Assembly: GCF_900108855.1 (NCBI RefSeq)
Contig: NZ_FNXY01000011.1
Location: forward strand, 62,001 to 126,000
Direction of reading: 5' to 3'
Source: Dyadobacter koreensis
GTDB lineage: Bacteria; Bacteroidota; Bacteroidia; Cytophagales; Spirosomataceae
Length of the DNA: 64,000 bases
Shown here: positions 54,067 to 60,659 of the stretch, in pieces
How the letters are laid out: the number at the start of each line of letters is the position of its first letter
Position numbering within the stretch: position 1 is the first letter of the stretch
The notes under the pieces: model-generated
What the model saw: only the letters and a program-made list of their open reading frames with translations
What the model was told of the DNA's origin: nothing
Database searches by the model: none
Translations under genes and position numbers: made by a program

Positions 54067-55407
54067 TTGAAAACGATACTAATTATTGATGACGAAGAAA
54101 AGCTCCGCGCACTTTTAGCAAGGATTTTGAAGTCGGAGGGCTTTGACGTGATTGAAGCAGGAGATTGTAAAACAGGATTAAAAAGCGTTGAGCAGAATGA
54201 TATAGACGTCGTTTTGTGTGACGTCAAGTTGCCCGATGGCAGTGGTGTTGACATGGTTTCCAAAATCAAACAAAAAAAACCGCAGCTTGAAGTGATTCTG
54301 TTGACTGCCTATGGAAACATTACAGACGGAGTTCAGGCGATGAAAAGCGGTGCATTTGATTATATCGTAAAAGGTGACGACAACGATAAAATCATTCCGC
54401 TTCTTCATCGTGCTATCGAAAAAGTACAATTACAGAAACGGGTTAAAGAACTGGAAAAACGGGTTGATGATAAGTTCTCATTTCAGGCCATTATTGGTAA
54501 GTCGAAGTCAATTCAGCAAGCAATCGACCTGGCTCAAAAGGTCGCTCCGAATGATACGAATGTACTTTTAACCGGAGAGACAGGAACCGGAAAGGAAGTT
54601 TTTGCACAAGGAATTCATTTGGCTAGCCAACGTTCGGGAAAAACTTTTGTGGCTCTGAATTGCAGTGCTTTTGGCAAAGATATTCTTGAAAGTGAGTTGT
54701 TCGGTTACAAACAAGGCGCATTTACAGGAGCCAATAAAGATAAAAAAGGCTTGATCGAAGAAGCAAATAACGGAACACTTTTTCTGGATGAAATTGGAGA
54801 GATGCCTTTGGAATTACAGGCAAAATTATTGCGTGTGCTGGAAACGAATGAATTTATCAAGCTAGGTGATACCAAACCAACAAAATCAAATTTTCGATTA
54901 ATAGCCGCTACGAACAGGGATTTGAAAGTGGAGAGTGAAGAAAAACGTTTTCGATCGGATTTGTATTTTCGTTTGAATGTATTTCAGATCACACTCCCGC
55001 CTTTGCGGGAACGCGTTAAGGATATTGAGCCACTACTTCAATTTTTTGTTGCACAATTTTCTGCAAAAATGAATAAGAAAACGCTGACTTATTCGGATGA
55101 GTTTCTTAAAAAACTGGAAACATATAAGTGGGTGGGGAATATTCGTGAGTTGAAAAACGTCATTGAACGCGCCGTGATTTTAAGTGATGACCAGCTGGAA
55201 ATTGATAGTCTGCCTTTTGAAATTCAGCAGTCTGAACCTACTGCTAAAAATGGCCAGCTTTCTGCTTTTTCAATGGAAAGTATAGAAAAATTACATATTC
55301 AGAAAGTGTTGAATTATGCGCGGGGCAACAAGGCGGAAACAGCGAGATTACTGGAAATCGGTATTGCCACGCTTTACAGAAAATTGGAAGAATACAATAT
55401 TCATTAG
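54067..55407 (+). CDS. NtrC-family sigma-54-dependent response regulator
   Basis: A 446-residue bacterial enhancer-binding protein. The receiver domain (1-120) has the acidic pair IDDEE and phosphorylated Asp52 (VLCDVKLPDG). The AAA+ domain (about 145-375) has Walker A GETGTGKE (from residue 170), the sigma-54 contact loop GAFTGA (217-222) and Walker B TLFLDEIGEMP. A Fis-type helix-turn-helix closes the protein (NKAETARLLEIGIATLYRKL). The start is a TTG at 54067; no ATG gives a complete receiver domain. No kinase gene is next to it, so its sensor must be encoded elsewhere. Confidence 0.95.
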   Translation: MKTILIIDDEEKLRALLARILKSEGFDVIEAGDCKTGLKSVEQNDIDVVLCDVKLPDGSGVDMVSKIKQKKPQLEVILLTAYGNITDGVQAMKSGAFDYIVKGDDNDKIIPLLHRAIEKVQLQKRVKELEKRVDDKFSFQAIIGKSKSIQQAIDLAQKVAPNDTNVLLTGETGTGKEVFAQGIHLASQRSGKTFVALNCSAFGKDILESELFGYKQGAFTGANKDKKGLIEEANNGTLFLDEIGEMPLELQAKLLRVLETNEFIKLGDTKPTKSNFRLIAATNRDLKVESEEKRFRSDLYFRLNVFQITLPPLRERVKDIEPLLQFFVAQFSAKMNKKTLTYSDEFLKKLETYKWVGNIRELKNVIERAVILSDDQLEIDSLPFEIQQSEPTAKNGQLSAFSMESIEKLHIQKVLNYARGNKAETARLLEIGIATLYRKLEEYNIH

Positions 55408-55436
55408 ATATCGGAAATATTTCAAGCTAAAATGAG

Positions 55437-55470
55437 GACCGGACGCAGATCAATTGATCCGCGTCCGGTC
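55437..55470. terminator. 34-bp palindrome between convergent genes
   Basis: GACCGGACGCAGATCAA pairs with TTGATCCGCGTCCGGTC (one mismatch). GC-rich and without a good T-run, so it may be a weak terminator or a protein site; its place between two 3' ends favours the former. Confidence 0.6.
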
Positions 55471-55495
55471 ACATTTCATGGCTAATGGATTTTTG

Positions 55496-56176
55496 TTATT
55501 TTTTCATCAGTTTGTAAAACATATTTCCCGGCATTGTGACACGTGCCGCGCTGTCAATATCCATATTCAAAGAGCTGAAAATATCTTTCTCAACATTGAG
55601 CTCGCTTTTATCCTGAACTTTGATCTCCGTCTGACCCAATCTATTATTATCAGCGATTTTCAGCATAGCTTCTTTTTTGTATACCGCGGTAACCTGGCCG
55701 ATATCAGTACTATCCAAAAGTGTGTAGCCTCCGCTGGCCTGTAATTTCAATTGAGTTGTTTTAAGCCCTTTGATTTTATAAGAAACGTCTGTTGAAATAA
55801 CTTCTGCGAGATTAGTAACATCTATATGCACCGTCGGTCCATAATAAGGCACGTTGGTCTCGGTAAAATTATTTCGCTTCGGATATATCAAACTCACTTC
55901 AAGCGTATCACCATGCATTGTTGACTTGGCTTGTTTTGTGAATGTCGGGTGAATTTTCACATCATTCGTTTTCCCTGACTGAATTTCTACGAATCCATTC
56001 AAATTTCCTTCCAAAACGATCACACGAATCGGTTTTACCGTAGTAGAAATGTAGCCTGGTAACAGATCATCCGACTTCATTTTTTTATATTTTGCCTGTA
56101 TTTCCAAATTACTCCCAAGCATCGCGATCAGTGTAATAAAGGTTATGACGATAAGAAGTTTATTGCTTGTTTTCAT
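55496..56176 (-). CDS. Exported GIN-domain (DUF2807-like) protein
   Basis: A 226-residue protein with an N-terminal signal or anchor (KLLIVITFITLIAMLG) and a repetitive beta-helical C-terminal part with short strands such as VIVLEGNLNGFVEIQSG, LKLQASGGYTLLDSTD and KVQDKSELNVEKD, as in the GIN/auto-transporter adhesin head domain family of Bacteroidota. It is the last gene of the ABC-permease-GntR run (11 bp after the GntR stop), so it is likely co-expressed with that transporter. Function unknown; such proteins are common next to regulatory or envelope-stress genes. Confidence 0.8.
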   Translation of the reverse strand: MKTSNKLLIVITFITLIAMLGSNLEIQAKYKKMKSDDLLPGYISTTVKPIRVIVLEGNLNGFVEIQSGKTNDVKIHPTFTKQAKSTMHGDTLEVSLIYPKRNNFTETNVPYYGPTVHIDVTNLAEVISTDVSYKIKGLKTTQLKLQASGGYTLLDSTDIGQVTAVYKKEAMLKIADNNRLGQTEIKVQDKSELNVEKDIFSSLNMDIDSAARVTMPGNMFYKLMKK

Positions 56177-56187
56177 GTTAATTATAA

Positions 56188-56568
56188 TTAAAGTGTTGCG
56201 GGATAAGCCGTTTCAATAAATGTTTTGTATCGCCGTTGCAATTCTTCAATACTGATGTCGAGCAAATAAAGTGTCCGGAAAAATTCTGGAAGTTCACTAT
56301 CCAAAAATCTTTCTTTTCTGTATTCCCTGATTCGGCTCGTAGCTTGTTCGTCCGTAAAATAGCCGACTCCACGCTTATTGAAAATGATATTTTTTCCTTG
56401 CAGATATTCGTAAGTACGCATGACAGTATTTGGATTGACCTCCAGCGTCCCGGCCAAATCTCTGACCGAAGGAATTCTATCCCCGGGCGGCCATTTACCA
56501 AGCAGCAGCTGTTCACAGATATAATCTGCGATCTGCAAATAGATTGATTGTTTATCTTTAAATTCCAT
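56188..56568 (-). CDS. GntR-family regulator, YtrA subfamily
   Basis: A short 126-residue regulator: a winged helix-turn-helix (about 10-78, IYLQIADYICEQLLLGKWPPG, IPSVRDLAGTLEVNPNTVMRTYEYL, IIFNKRGVGYF) plus a small helical dimerisation tail, as in the YtrA subfamily, which lacks a large effector domain and usually controls its own ABC transporter operon. It sits 11 bp after the permease gene. A palindrome AGTGTA-ctat-TACACT at the operon's promoter (58305-58320) is a good operator candidate. Confidence 0.92.
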   Translation of the reverse strand: MEFKDKQSIYLQIADYICEQLLLGKWPPGDRIPSVRDLAGTLEVNPNTVMRTYEYLQGKNIIFNKRGVGYFTDEQATSRIREYRKERFLDSELPEFFRTLYLLDISIEELQRRYKTFIETAYPATL

Positions 56569-56579
56569 AATTCACCGGG

Positions 56580-57350
56580 TTAAATTTCCTTTTCTTTTAG
56601 TCTTACGAATGCGATGTACCAGAGCGCAAGGACGAAGAACACCAGAAATATTTTTATTAATAGAAAAGTGGATTGACTGTACTCAATTAGGAACATGGAA
56701 TTCCTGCCCATTACGTTCCATTGCCCAAATGGTACAGCGCTGACAGACGGATCCTCGTTTGTAAAATTTCTAACGTATGTTCTGTTTATTAAAGAAAAGA
56801 CAATCAATGCGGAAAAAAATACTGTGGCAGTTTTGATGTAGGCAGCTTTTTTGAAATAAATTGATCCTAAAAAACACACACTCTGAATGAGGAAAAATGT
56901 ATATACCAAAAGCTGGATAAATGATGGATGGAATTTTTTGTTAATTATTCCCGGTATTTCTTTCTCCAAAATTTCCACAAACCAGATGTGCATACCAACA
57001 TAGAGTGCAATTAGAGCTGTTGCAAATGTTAGATTTGCTGCCAGCGCTGCCAGATATTTTTCTGTTTGAGATGCGGGGATTAATATTGCATTTATCCCAG
57101 TATTTGAAGATGCATATTTATCAAAAACCAGACTTGTAAATAGGCTGGTGCAAAAGGTTATCATGAAATAAGCGAGCACATGGAAAACAATTGGGTCGAA
57201 GCCAAATTTTCTATAATCGATTACAGGGCTCATCATAATTAGCATAAGACCAAAAAGGACTCCGAAGATAAGCGCATTTCTTCTCCCATTCTCAGCGAAA
57301 TCCAGTTTGAGAAGCAGCCAGTAGCGTTGAAAACTAAAAACCTGATTCAT
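56580..57350 (-). CDS. ABC transporter permease-like membrane protein
   Basis: A 256-residue integral membrane protein with about six hydrophobic helices (for example LIFGVLFGLMLIMMSPVI, FHVLAYFMITFCTSLFTSLV, FATALIALYVGMHIWF, IKIFLVFFVLALWYIAFV). It has the outline of ABC-2-type permeases that pair with an ATPase and a YtrA regulator. Between it and the ATPase gene lies a possible 37-codon gene. Substrate unknown; related systems respond to cell-wall-active compounds, which is only a family-level suggestion. Confidence 0.8.
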   Translation of the reverse strand: MNQVFSFQRYWLLLKLDFAENGRRNALIFGVLFGLMLIMMSPVIDYRKFGFDPIVFHVLAYFMITFCTSLFTSLVFDKYASSNTGINAILIPASQTEKYLAALAANLTFATALIALYVGMHIWFVEILEKEIPGIINKKFHPSFIQLLVYTFFLIQSVCFLGSIYFKKAAYIKTATVFFSALIVFSLINRTYVRNFTNEDPSVSAVPFGQWNVMGRNSMFLIEYSQSTFLLIKIFLVFFVLALWYIAFVRLKEKEI

Positions 57351-57447
57351 ATAAGTAAGTTTTAATGTTAGACATGGGAGATGGTTTTGGGATAGATTTC
57401 AGGATCAGAAAACCCAAAATCAAAAGGAGTTGGATTAATATTTTCAT
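57334..57447 (-). CDS. Possible 37-residue membrane peptide
   Basis: An ATG whose first bases overlap the ATPase stop as ATGA (57447-57444) opens a 37-codon frame with a hydrophobic helix (KILIQLLLILGFLILKS) and a short polar tail. Its stop at 57334-57336 lies 15 bases inside the permease gene in another frame. The overlap fits translational coupling, and the frame fills what is otherwise a 93-bp gap in a tight operon. Nothing else supports it, so it remains a candidate. Confidence 0.45.
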   Translation of the reverse strand: MKILIQLLLILGFLILKSIPKPSPMSNIKTYLYESGF

Positions 57448-58283
57448 GGCCTGTGAAAGATTTTTCTGATACGTGCGGGGTTGTTCATTACTGCGTTGAA
57501 CAGGCGTTCCAGGTCAACACGGCTTTCTTCCTGTTCCCAATTTTCCATCACCACGGTATAGCCCTTCAGGGAAGGTTCCGAATAAAGCACTCGGTTATCA
57601 TCTTCGGCAGTGACCAACGTCGTAAAGCGTAGCTTTTCACTTATTTCATCAAGACTGTGGTGCACAAGAATTTTGCTGTCATCCAAGATAATGATAGAAT
57701 CAATAAGGTTGTCCAGATCCCGAACCTGGTGCGTGGATATAAGAATAATACGATGCGGGTCAAGAGCGGAGGAGACAACCTTACGAAACTGACTTTTTGA
57801 AGGAATATCAAGTCCGTTGGTAGGTTCATCCATGATCAAATGTTTGGTATTCGTAGCCAAACCAAAACTGATAAGAACTTTTTTCTTTTGTCCGTAAGAG
57901 AGGTCGGTGATCTTATTACCTTCCGGCATATCGAATTCCCTTAAATATTTTCTAAACTGGCTTTCATCGAAGTTAGGGTAGAAAGGAGAGAGCGTTTCTA
58001 TGTATTTCTCAACCGTGACGGACGGTAGGTGAATTTCCTCAGGAATCAGAAAGAAATCCTGCAAAAAAGACGGTTGCCGTTTTCTTGGCTCACAACCGTC
58101 AATTTCAATTCTCCCTGCAATCGGATACAAAAGTCCAGCAATGTTTCTTAGCAGACTGGATTTCCCAGCTCCGTTTTTTCCCAGTAATCCATAAATATTT
58201 CCGGGATGGAGCTTAAGAGACAGATTTTCGAAGAGCAGTTTATTAGAACTATATCCAAATGATACTCCGTCTACGTGAATCAT
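57444..58283 (-). CDS. ABC transporter ATP-binding protein
   Basis: First gene of the operon. The ATG at 58283 gives 279 residues (MIHVDGVSFGYSSNKLLF); the frame extends 12 codons upstream into the promoter and operator, so I reject that start. Walker A is GLLGKNGAGKSSLL, the signature is LSYGQKKKVLISFG (LSYGQ), Walker B is HLIMDEPTNGLD and the switch His is in ISTHQVRDL. The C-terminal 80 residues have no transporter motif. It is an ABC-2-type ATPase of the YtrB kind, fed by the permease gene two positions on. Downstream of a perfect -7 box. Confidence 0.93.
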   Translation of the reverse strand: MIHVDGVSFGYSSNKLLFENLSLKLHPGNIYGLLGKNGAGKSSLLRNIAGLLYPIAGRIEIDGCEPRKRQPSFLQDFFLIPEEIHLPSVTVEKYIETLSPFYPNFDESQFRKYLREFDMPEGNKITDLSYGQKKKVLISFGLATNTKHLIMDEPTNGLDIPSKSQFRKVVSSALDPHRIILISTHQVRDLDNLIDSIIILDDSKILVHHSLDEISEKLRFTTLVTAEDDNRVLYSEPSLKGYTVVMENWEQEESRVDLERLFNAVMNNPARIRKIFHRP

Positions 58284-58304
58284 AAAATACTTATTTAGTG
58301 TTCT

Positions 58305-58320
58305 AGTGTAATAGTACACT
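58305..58320. promoter_or_regulatory. Candidate GntR/YtrA operator AGTGTA-ctat-TACACT
   Basis: On the plus strand the palindrome reads AGTGTAATAGTACACT: perfect 6-bp arms with a 4-bp spacer. An extra AGTGT lies six bases to the left. It sits where transcription of the ABC operon should begin, just past the -7 box. AGTGTA half-sites are also known from the Bacillus YtrA operator. Confidence 0.6.
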
Positions 58321-58321
58321 T

Positions 58322-58329
58322 CAAATGTA
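58322..58329 (-). promoter_or_regulatory. -7 box of the ABC/GntR operon
   Basis: CAAATGTA on plus is TACATTTG on minus, a perfect TAnnTTTG match 39 bp before the ATPase start. No well-placed -33 TTG (a TTG at 24 bp is slightly far). Confidence 0.5.
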
Positions 58330-58375
58330 TGTTATTATTTTTTCAAACTCTAGCAATCAAAAAAAAAATAAAAAA

Positions 58376-58397
58376 AGAAGGCCTCTAAGCAGAGGCC
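58376..58397 (-). terminator. Minus-strand terminator with no visible upstream gene
   Basis: Stem GGCCTCT-AAGC-AGAGGCC (58380-58397). On the minus strand it is followed by a long T-rich stretch, so it ends a minus-strand transcript that would have to start in 58398-58853. No minus-strand gene lies there. Confidence 0.6.
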
Positions 58398-58606
58398 CCC
58401 TTTAAGGATAACTTGTTGCATTTTAATCTTAATGAATCATATATAGGTTAATAATAATAAGATATGAGCCAAATATCAGGGAAGGGGCTCGACGCAAAGA
58501 GTTTTGAAAGTTCTTATTCTTATGTCCCAGGCACTTCTAAAATAAAATCTTATTCTTGTATCAAAGAAGCTATATTCCAATTAAAACGCTGTTAAACTAG
58601 CCTTAA

Positions 58607-58614
58607 AAGGAGGT
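58607..58614 (+). promoter_or_regulatory. Strong Shine-Dalgarno sequence AAGGAGGT
   Basis: A near-perfect anti-16S match placed 7 nt before the ATG at 58622. Bacteroidota genes rarely carry such sites, and no other gene start in this window has one. Confidence 0.6.
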
Positions 58615-58621
58615 TAAAATC

Positions 58622-58717
58622 ATGGGATTTGTGGGGAAAAAAGGGAGTAAAGCTGCTGTTGTTCACAAGACTTTTGAAAAAAATGGGCTAAATAATTTTA
58701 AAACATTCTGGAACTAG
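58622..58717 (+). CDS. Possible 31-residue basic peptide with a Shine-Dalgarno site
   Basis: An ATG frame of 31 codons encodes a Lys-rich peptide without cysteine (begins MGFVGKKGSKAAVVHKTFEK, ends NNFKTFWN). The strong ribosome site at optimal spacing and the lack of any other gene in this 570-bp gap support translation. It is not ribosomal protein bS21, the known exception with a strong site in this phylum. I know no family for it; it could be a regulatory or export-independent toxic or antimicrobial-like peptide, but that is speculation. Confidence 0.45.
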   Translation: MGFVGKKGSKAAVVHKTFEKNGLNNFKTFWN

Positions 58718-58853
58718 CCTCTGTGTTTTAGTTTGTTAGAGGATTAATAAACCGTCAGGCGGAAAAACCGTTACAACTGTGAAACTATTTGACTAAATTT
58801 ACGTTAAGTCTACAATATCAGTAGATTAGGCGTTTCATTTAAACCTTTAAGTT

Positions 58854-59489
58854 ATGTCACTTCGATTAGGAGATATTGCCCCCGATTTTGAGGCAAATAC
58901 CACACAAGGACCTATTAAATTTCATGAATGGCTGGGCGATAGCTGGGGATTATTATTTTCTCATCCGGCAGACTTTACACCTGTTTGTACAACGGAGCTA
59001 GGGAAAACTGCTCTTTTACAAGGGGAGTTTCAAAAACGTAATGTAAAAGTTTTGGCTGTTAGCGTTGATGATATCGATTCGCACAACCGCTGGATCCCGG
59101 ACATTAACGAGGTAAATGATACAGAAGTTAACTTTCCAATCATTGCGGATGAAGGACGCAAAGTTGCTGAGTTATACGATATGATCCACCCGAACGCAAG
59201 CGAAAAAGCAACTGTTCGCTCGGTGTTCATTATCGGGCCTGACAAAAAGATAAAATTGACATTGACTTATCCAGCTTCTACAGGACGTAATTTTAATGAA
59301 ATCCTTCGTGTAGTTGATTCTCTTCAATTGACTGCTAATTATTCAGTAGCGACACCTGCTGACTGGAAAGATGGGGAAGATGTAATTGTTGTTCCGGCGG
59401 TAAGTACGGAAGACGCTGAGAAGAAGTTTACAAAAGGCCTGCGTATCGTCAAACCATATCTTCGTTATACTCCACAGCCTAATAAGTAA
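58854..59489 (+). CDS. Peroxiredoxin, 1-Cys/Prx6 type
   Basis: Reduces hydrogen peroxide and organic peroxides in the cytoplasm. The 211-residue protein has the Prx6 active site FSHPADFTPVCTTELG with the peroxidatic Cys in PVCTTE, the conserved Arg in the substrate pocket (ATVRSVFIIGPDKKI), and the long C-terminal extension (residues about 150-211, TPADWKDGEDVIVVP) typical of the subgroup. No second catalytic Cys in the usual 2-Cys position is seen. Monocistronic, with a strong convergent terminator. Confidence 0.95.
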   Translation: MSLRLGDIAPDFEANTTQGPIKFHEWLGDSWGLLFSHPADFTPVCTTELGKTALLQGEFQKRNVKVLAVSVDDIDSHNRWIPDINEVNDTEVNFPIIADEGRKVAELYDMIHPNASEKATVRSVFIIGPDKKIKLTLTYPASTGRNFNEILRVVDSLQLTANYSVATPADWKDGEDVIVVPAVSTEDAEKKFTKGLRIVKPYLRYTPQPNK

Positions 59490-59511
59490 TCAAGAGAGCT
59501 TTCAATAACGC

Positions 59512-59561
59512 AAAATCCCCTGATCATCTCTTCTGTCAGACAGCGACGATCAGGGGATTTT
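59512..59561. terminator. Bidirectional terminator
   Basis: Perfect 14-bp arms AAAATCCCCTGATC (59512-59525) and GATCAGGGGATTTT (59548-59561); the loop holds a smaller CTGTC/GACAG pairing. Between the peroxiredoxin gene and the convergent membrane protein gene. Confidence 0.9.
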
Positions 59562-59576
59562 CTTTGTATTTATTTT

Positions 59577-60338
59577 CTAATTCTCTTTCTCAACTTCCGA
59601 CTTTTCAGTTTCTTCTTCCGCTTTTTCGATTACTTCAGGTTGTATAAATGGTTCGCCATAATAGGTCATATGTCTCGCTCCCTGATAATAATACCATATT
59701 GACAATCCCATCGGAATGTGACTTATGTCATTATAATTAAACCAGGGTCCAAAGCTGAATTTTAATGCATGGAATCCGGCAGCCACTGCGCCCAATGCGG
59801 TGGCAATAAAAATATTTACACTTCCAGGATCTTTCCTTTTCTTGTAAACATAAATTTCGATCATAAATAACATCAAAAACAAGCCATATACCGCATGGAT
59901 TTCAACCACGATAAAATTCAGCGTTATAAAAGTTAAAACGAAGAACGTAGTTAGCTCGATGTAATTCAGATATCCCAGCCAGGATCCCCATTTGGGTTTA
60001 AGAAGTGGTTTTATATGCCATATTGCAGCTCTTTCAAACAGCGCGACAGCAATCATACTGGCGAACCACCCTGGAATTTTTCCTCTCTGCCCGGTAATAT
60101 ATAAGAAGCCATGTCCGAGAACTCCGCCGATAACCGTGGCAATTCCCATGAACAGGAAAAAATATTGAATCTGGCGGTACATTCTGTGCACGCGTCCGAG
60201 TCTTCCTAAATGTACAAAAGCATAAAAGCATACGATTGCCATCAATAGGCTGGATATCACAGTCGACGGTTCCAGAATGGTAATGCCAAACAATTTTATC
60301 TGATGTACTTTGTCGAAATCTATGGCAATCTCATTCAT
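59577..60338 (-). CDS. Polytopic membrane protein of unknown function
   Basis: A 253-residue inner membrane protein with about seven predicted helices (VISSLLMAIVCFYAFVHLG, YFFLFMGIATVIGGVLGHGF, YIELTTFFVLTFITLNFIV, VYGLFLMLFMIEIYV, IFIATALGAVAAGFHALKF and others) and a Glu/Lys-rich cytoplasmic tail (about 225-253). Several polar residues inside helices (GHGFLY, WHIKP, VEIHAVYG, FHALKF, ISHIPMGLSIWYYYQG) would suit a metal site or substrate pocket, which gives it some resemblance to seven-helix hydrolases, but I do not assign a family. It stands alone and shares the terminator with peroxiredoxin. Confidence 0.78.
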   Translation of the reverse strand: MNEIAIDFDKVHQIKLFGITILEPSTVISSLLMAIVCFYAFVHLGRLGRVHRMYRQIQYFFLFMGIATVIGGVLGHGFLYITGQRGKIPGWFASMIAVALFERAAIWHIKPLLKPKWGSWLGYLNYIELTTFFVLTFITLNFIVVEIHAVYGLFLMLFMIEIYVYKKRKDPGSVNIFIATALGAVAAGFHALKFSFGPWFNYNDISHIPMGLSIWYYYQGARHMTYYGEPFIQPEVIEKAEEETEKSEVEKEN

Positions 60339-60659
60339 TGGGTGAAATTTCTTTTAGGAGTTAGTCCGGGTTGGTAATTTTTTTCAAAGTAACAACAAAT
60401 GCAGGCTTGTTTGCAACATTCCAACCTTCGAATCACTCTTTATTAAAACTATGCCAATTGTGGAAAAATTGCTTACCAGCATTTCTTTGCTAATGGCTTC
60501 CGGAGAAAATGAAGTTTATCCGGTTAAAAGTGCCAGTCCGTAGATAAATTCCGGGCGCTGGTCTATTTCCAAAATTGTTGTGAGAAACATATTATTCCTT
60601 TGTATCAGGAAATGTGTTCGAAGATACGGCTCACCCTCATGACCATTAATCAATTCACC
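60339..60659. promoter_or_regulatory. Divergent region with promoter of the 60660 receptor gene
   Basis: TTG at about 60575 followed 17 bp later by TTCCTTTG (60595-60602), one base off the TAnnTTTG consensus, would start transcription near 60608. A TTG codon at 60600 in frame with the receptor lies inside this box, which supports the later ATG at 60660 as the start. No other feature is evident. Confidence 0.4.

Larger units (their letters stand above)
58284..58853. other. 570-bp intergenic region with operator, terminator and a small ORF
   Basis: From left to right: the divergent ABC operon promoter and palindrome (58305-58329), a minus-strand terminator (58376-58397), AT-rich DNA with no gene (58398-58606), a 31-codon ORF with a strong Shine-Dalgarno sequence (58607-58717), and the presumed leader of the peroxiredoxin gene. 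Confidence 0.7.

Noticed and set aside
58622..58717. Small ORF as ribosomal protein bS21 (rpsU)
   Set aside because: The strong ribosome site is reminiscent of rpsU in this phylum, but the peptide is far too short and does not match bS21.
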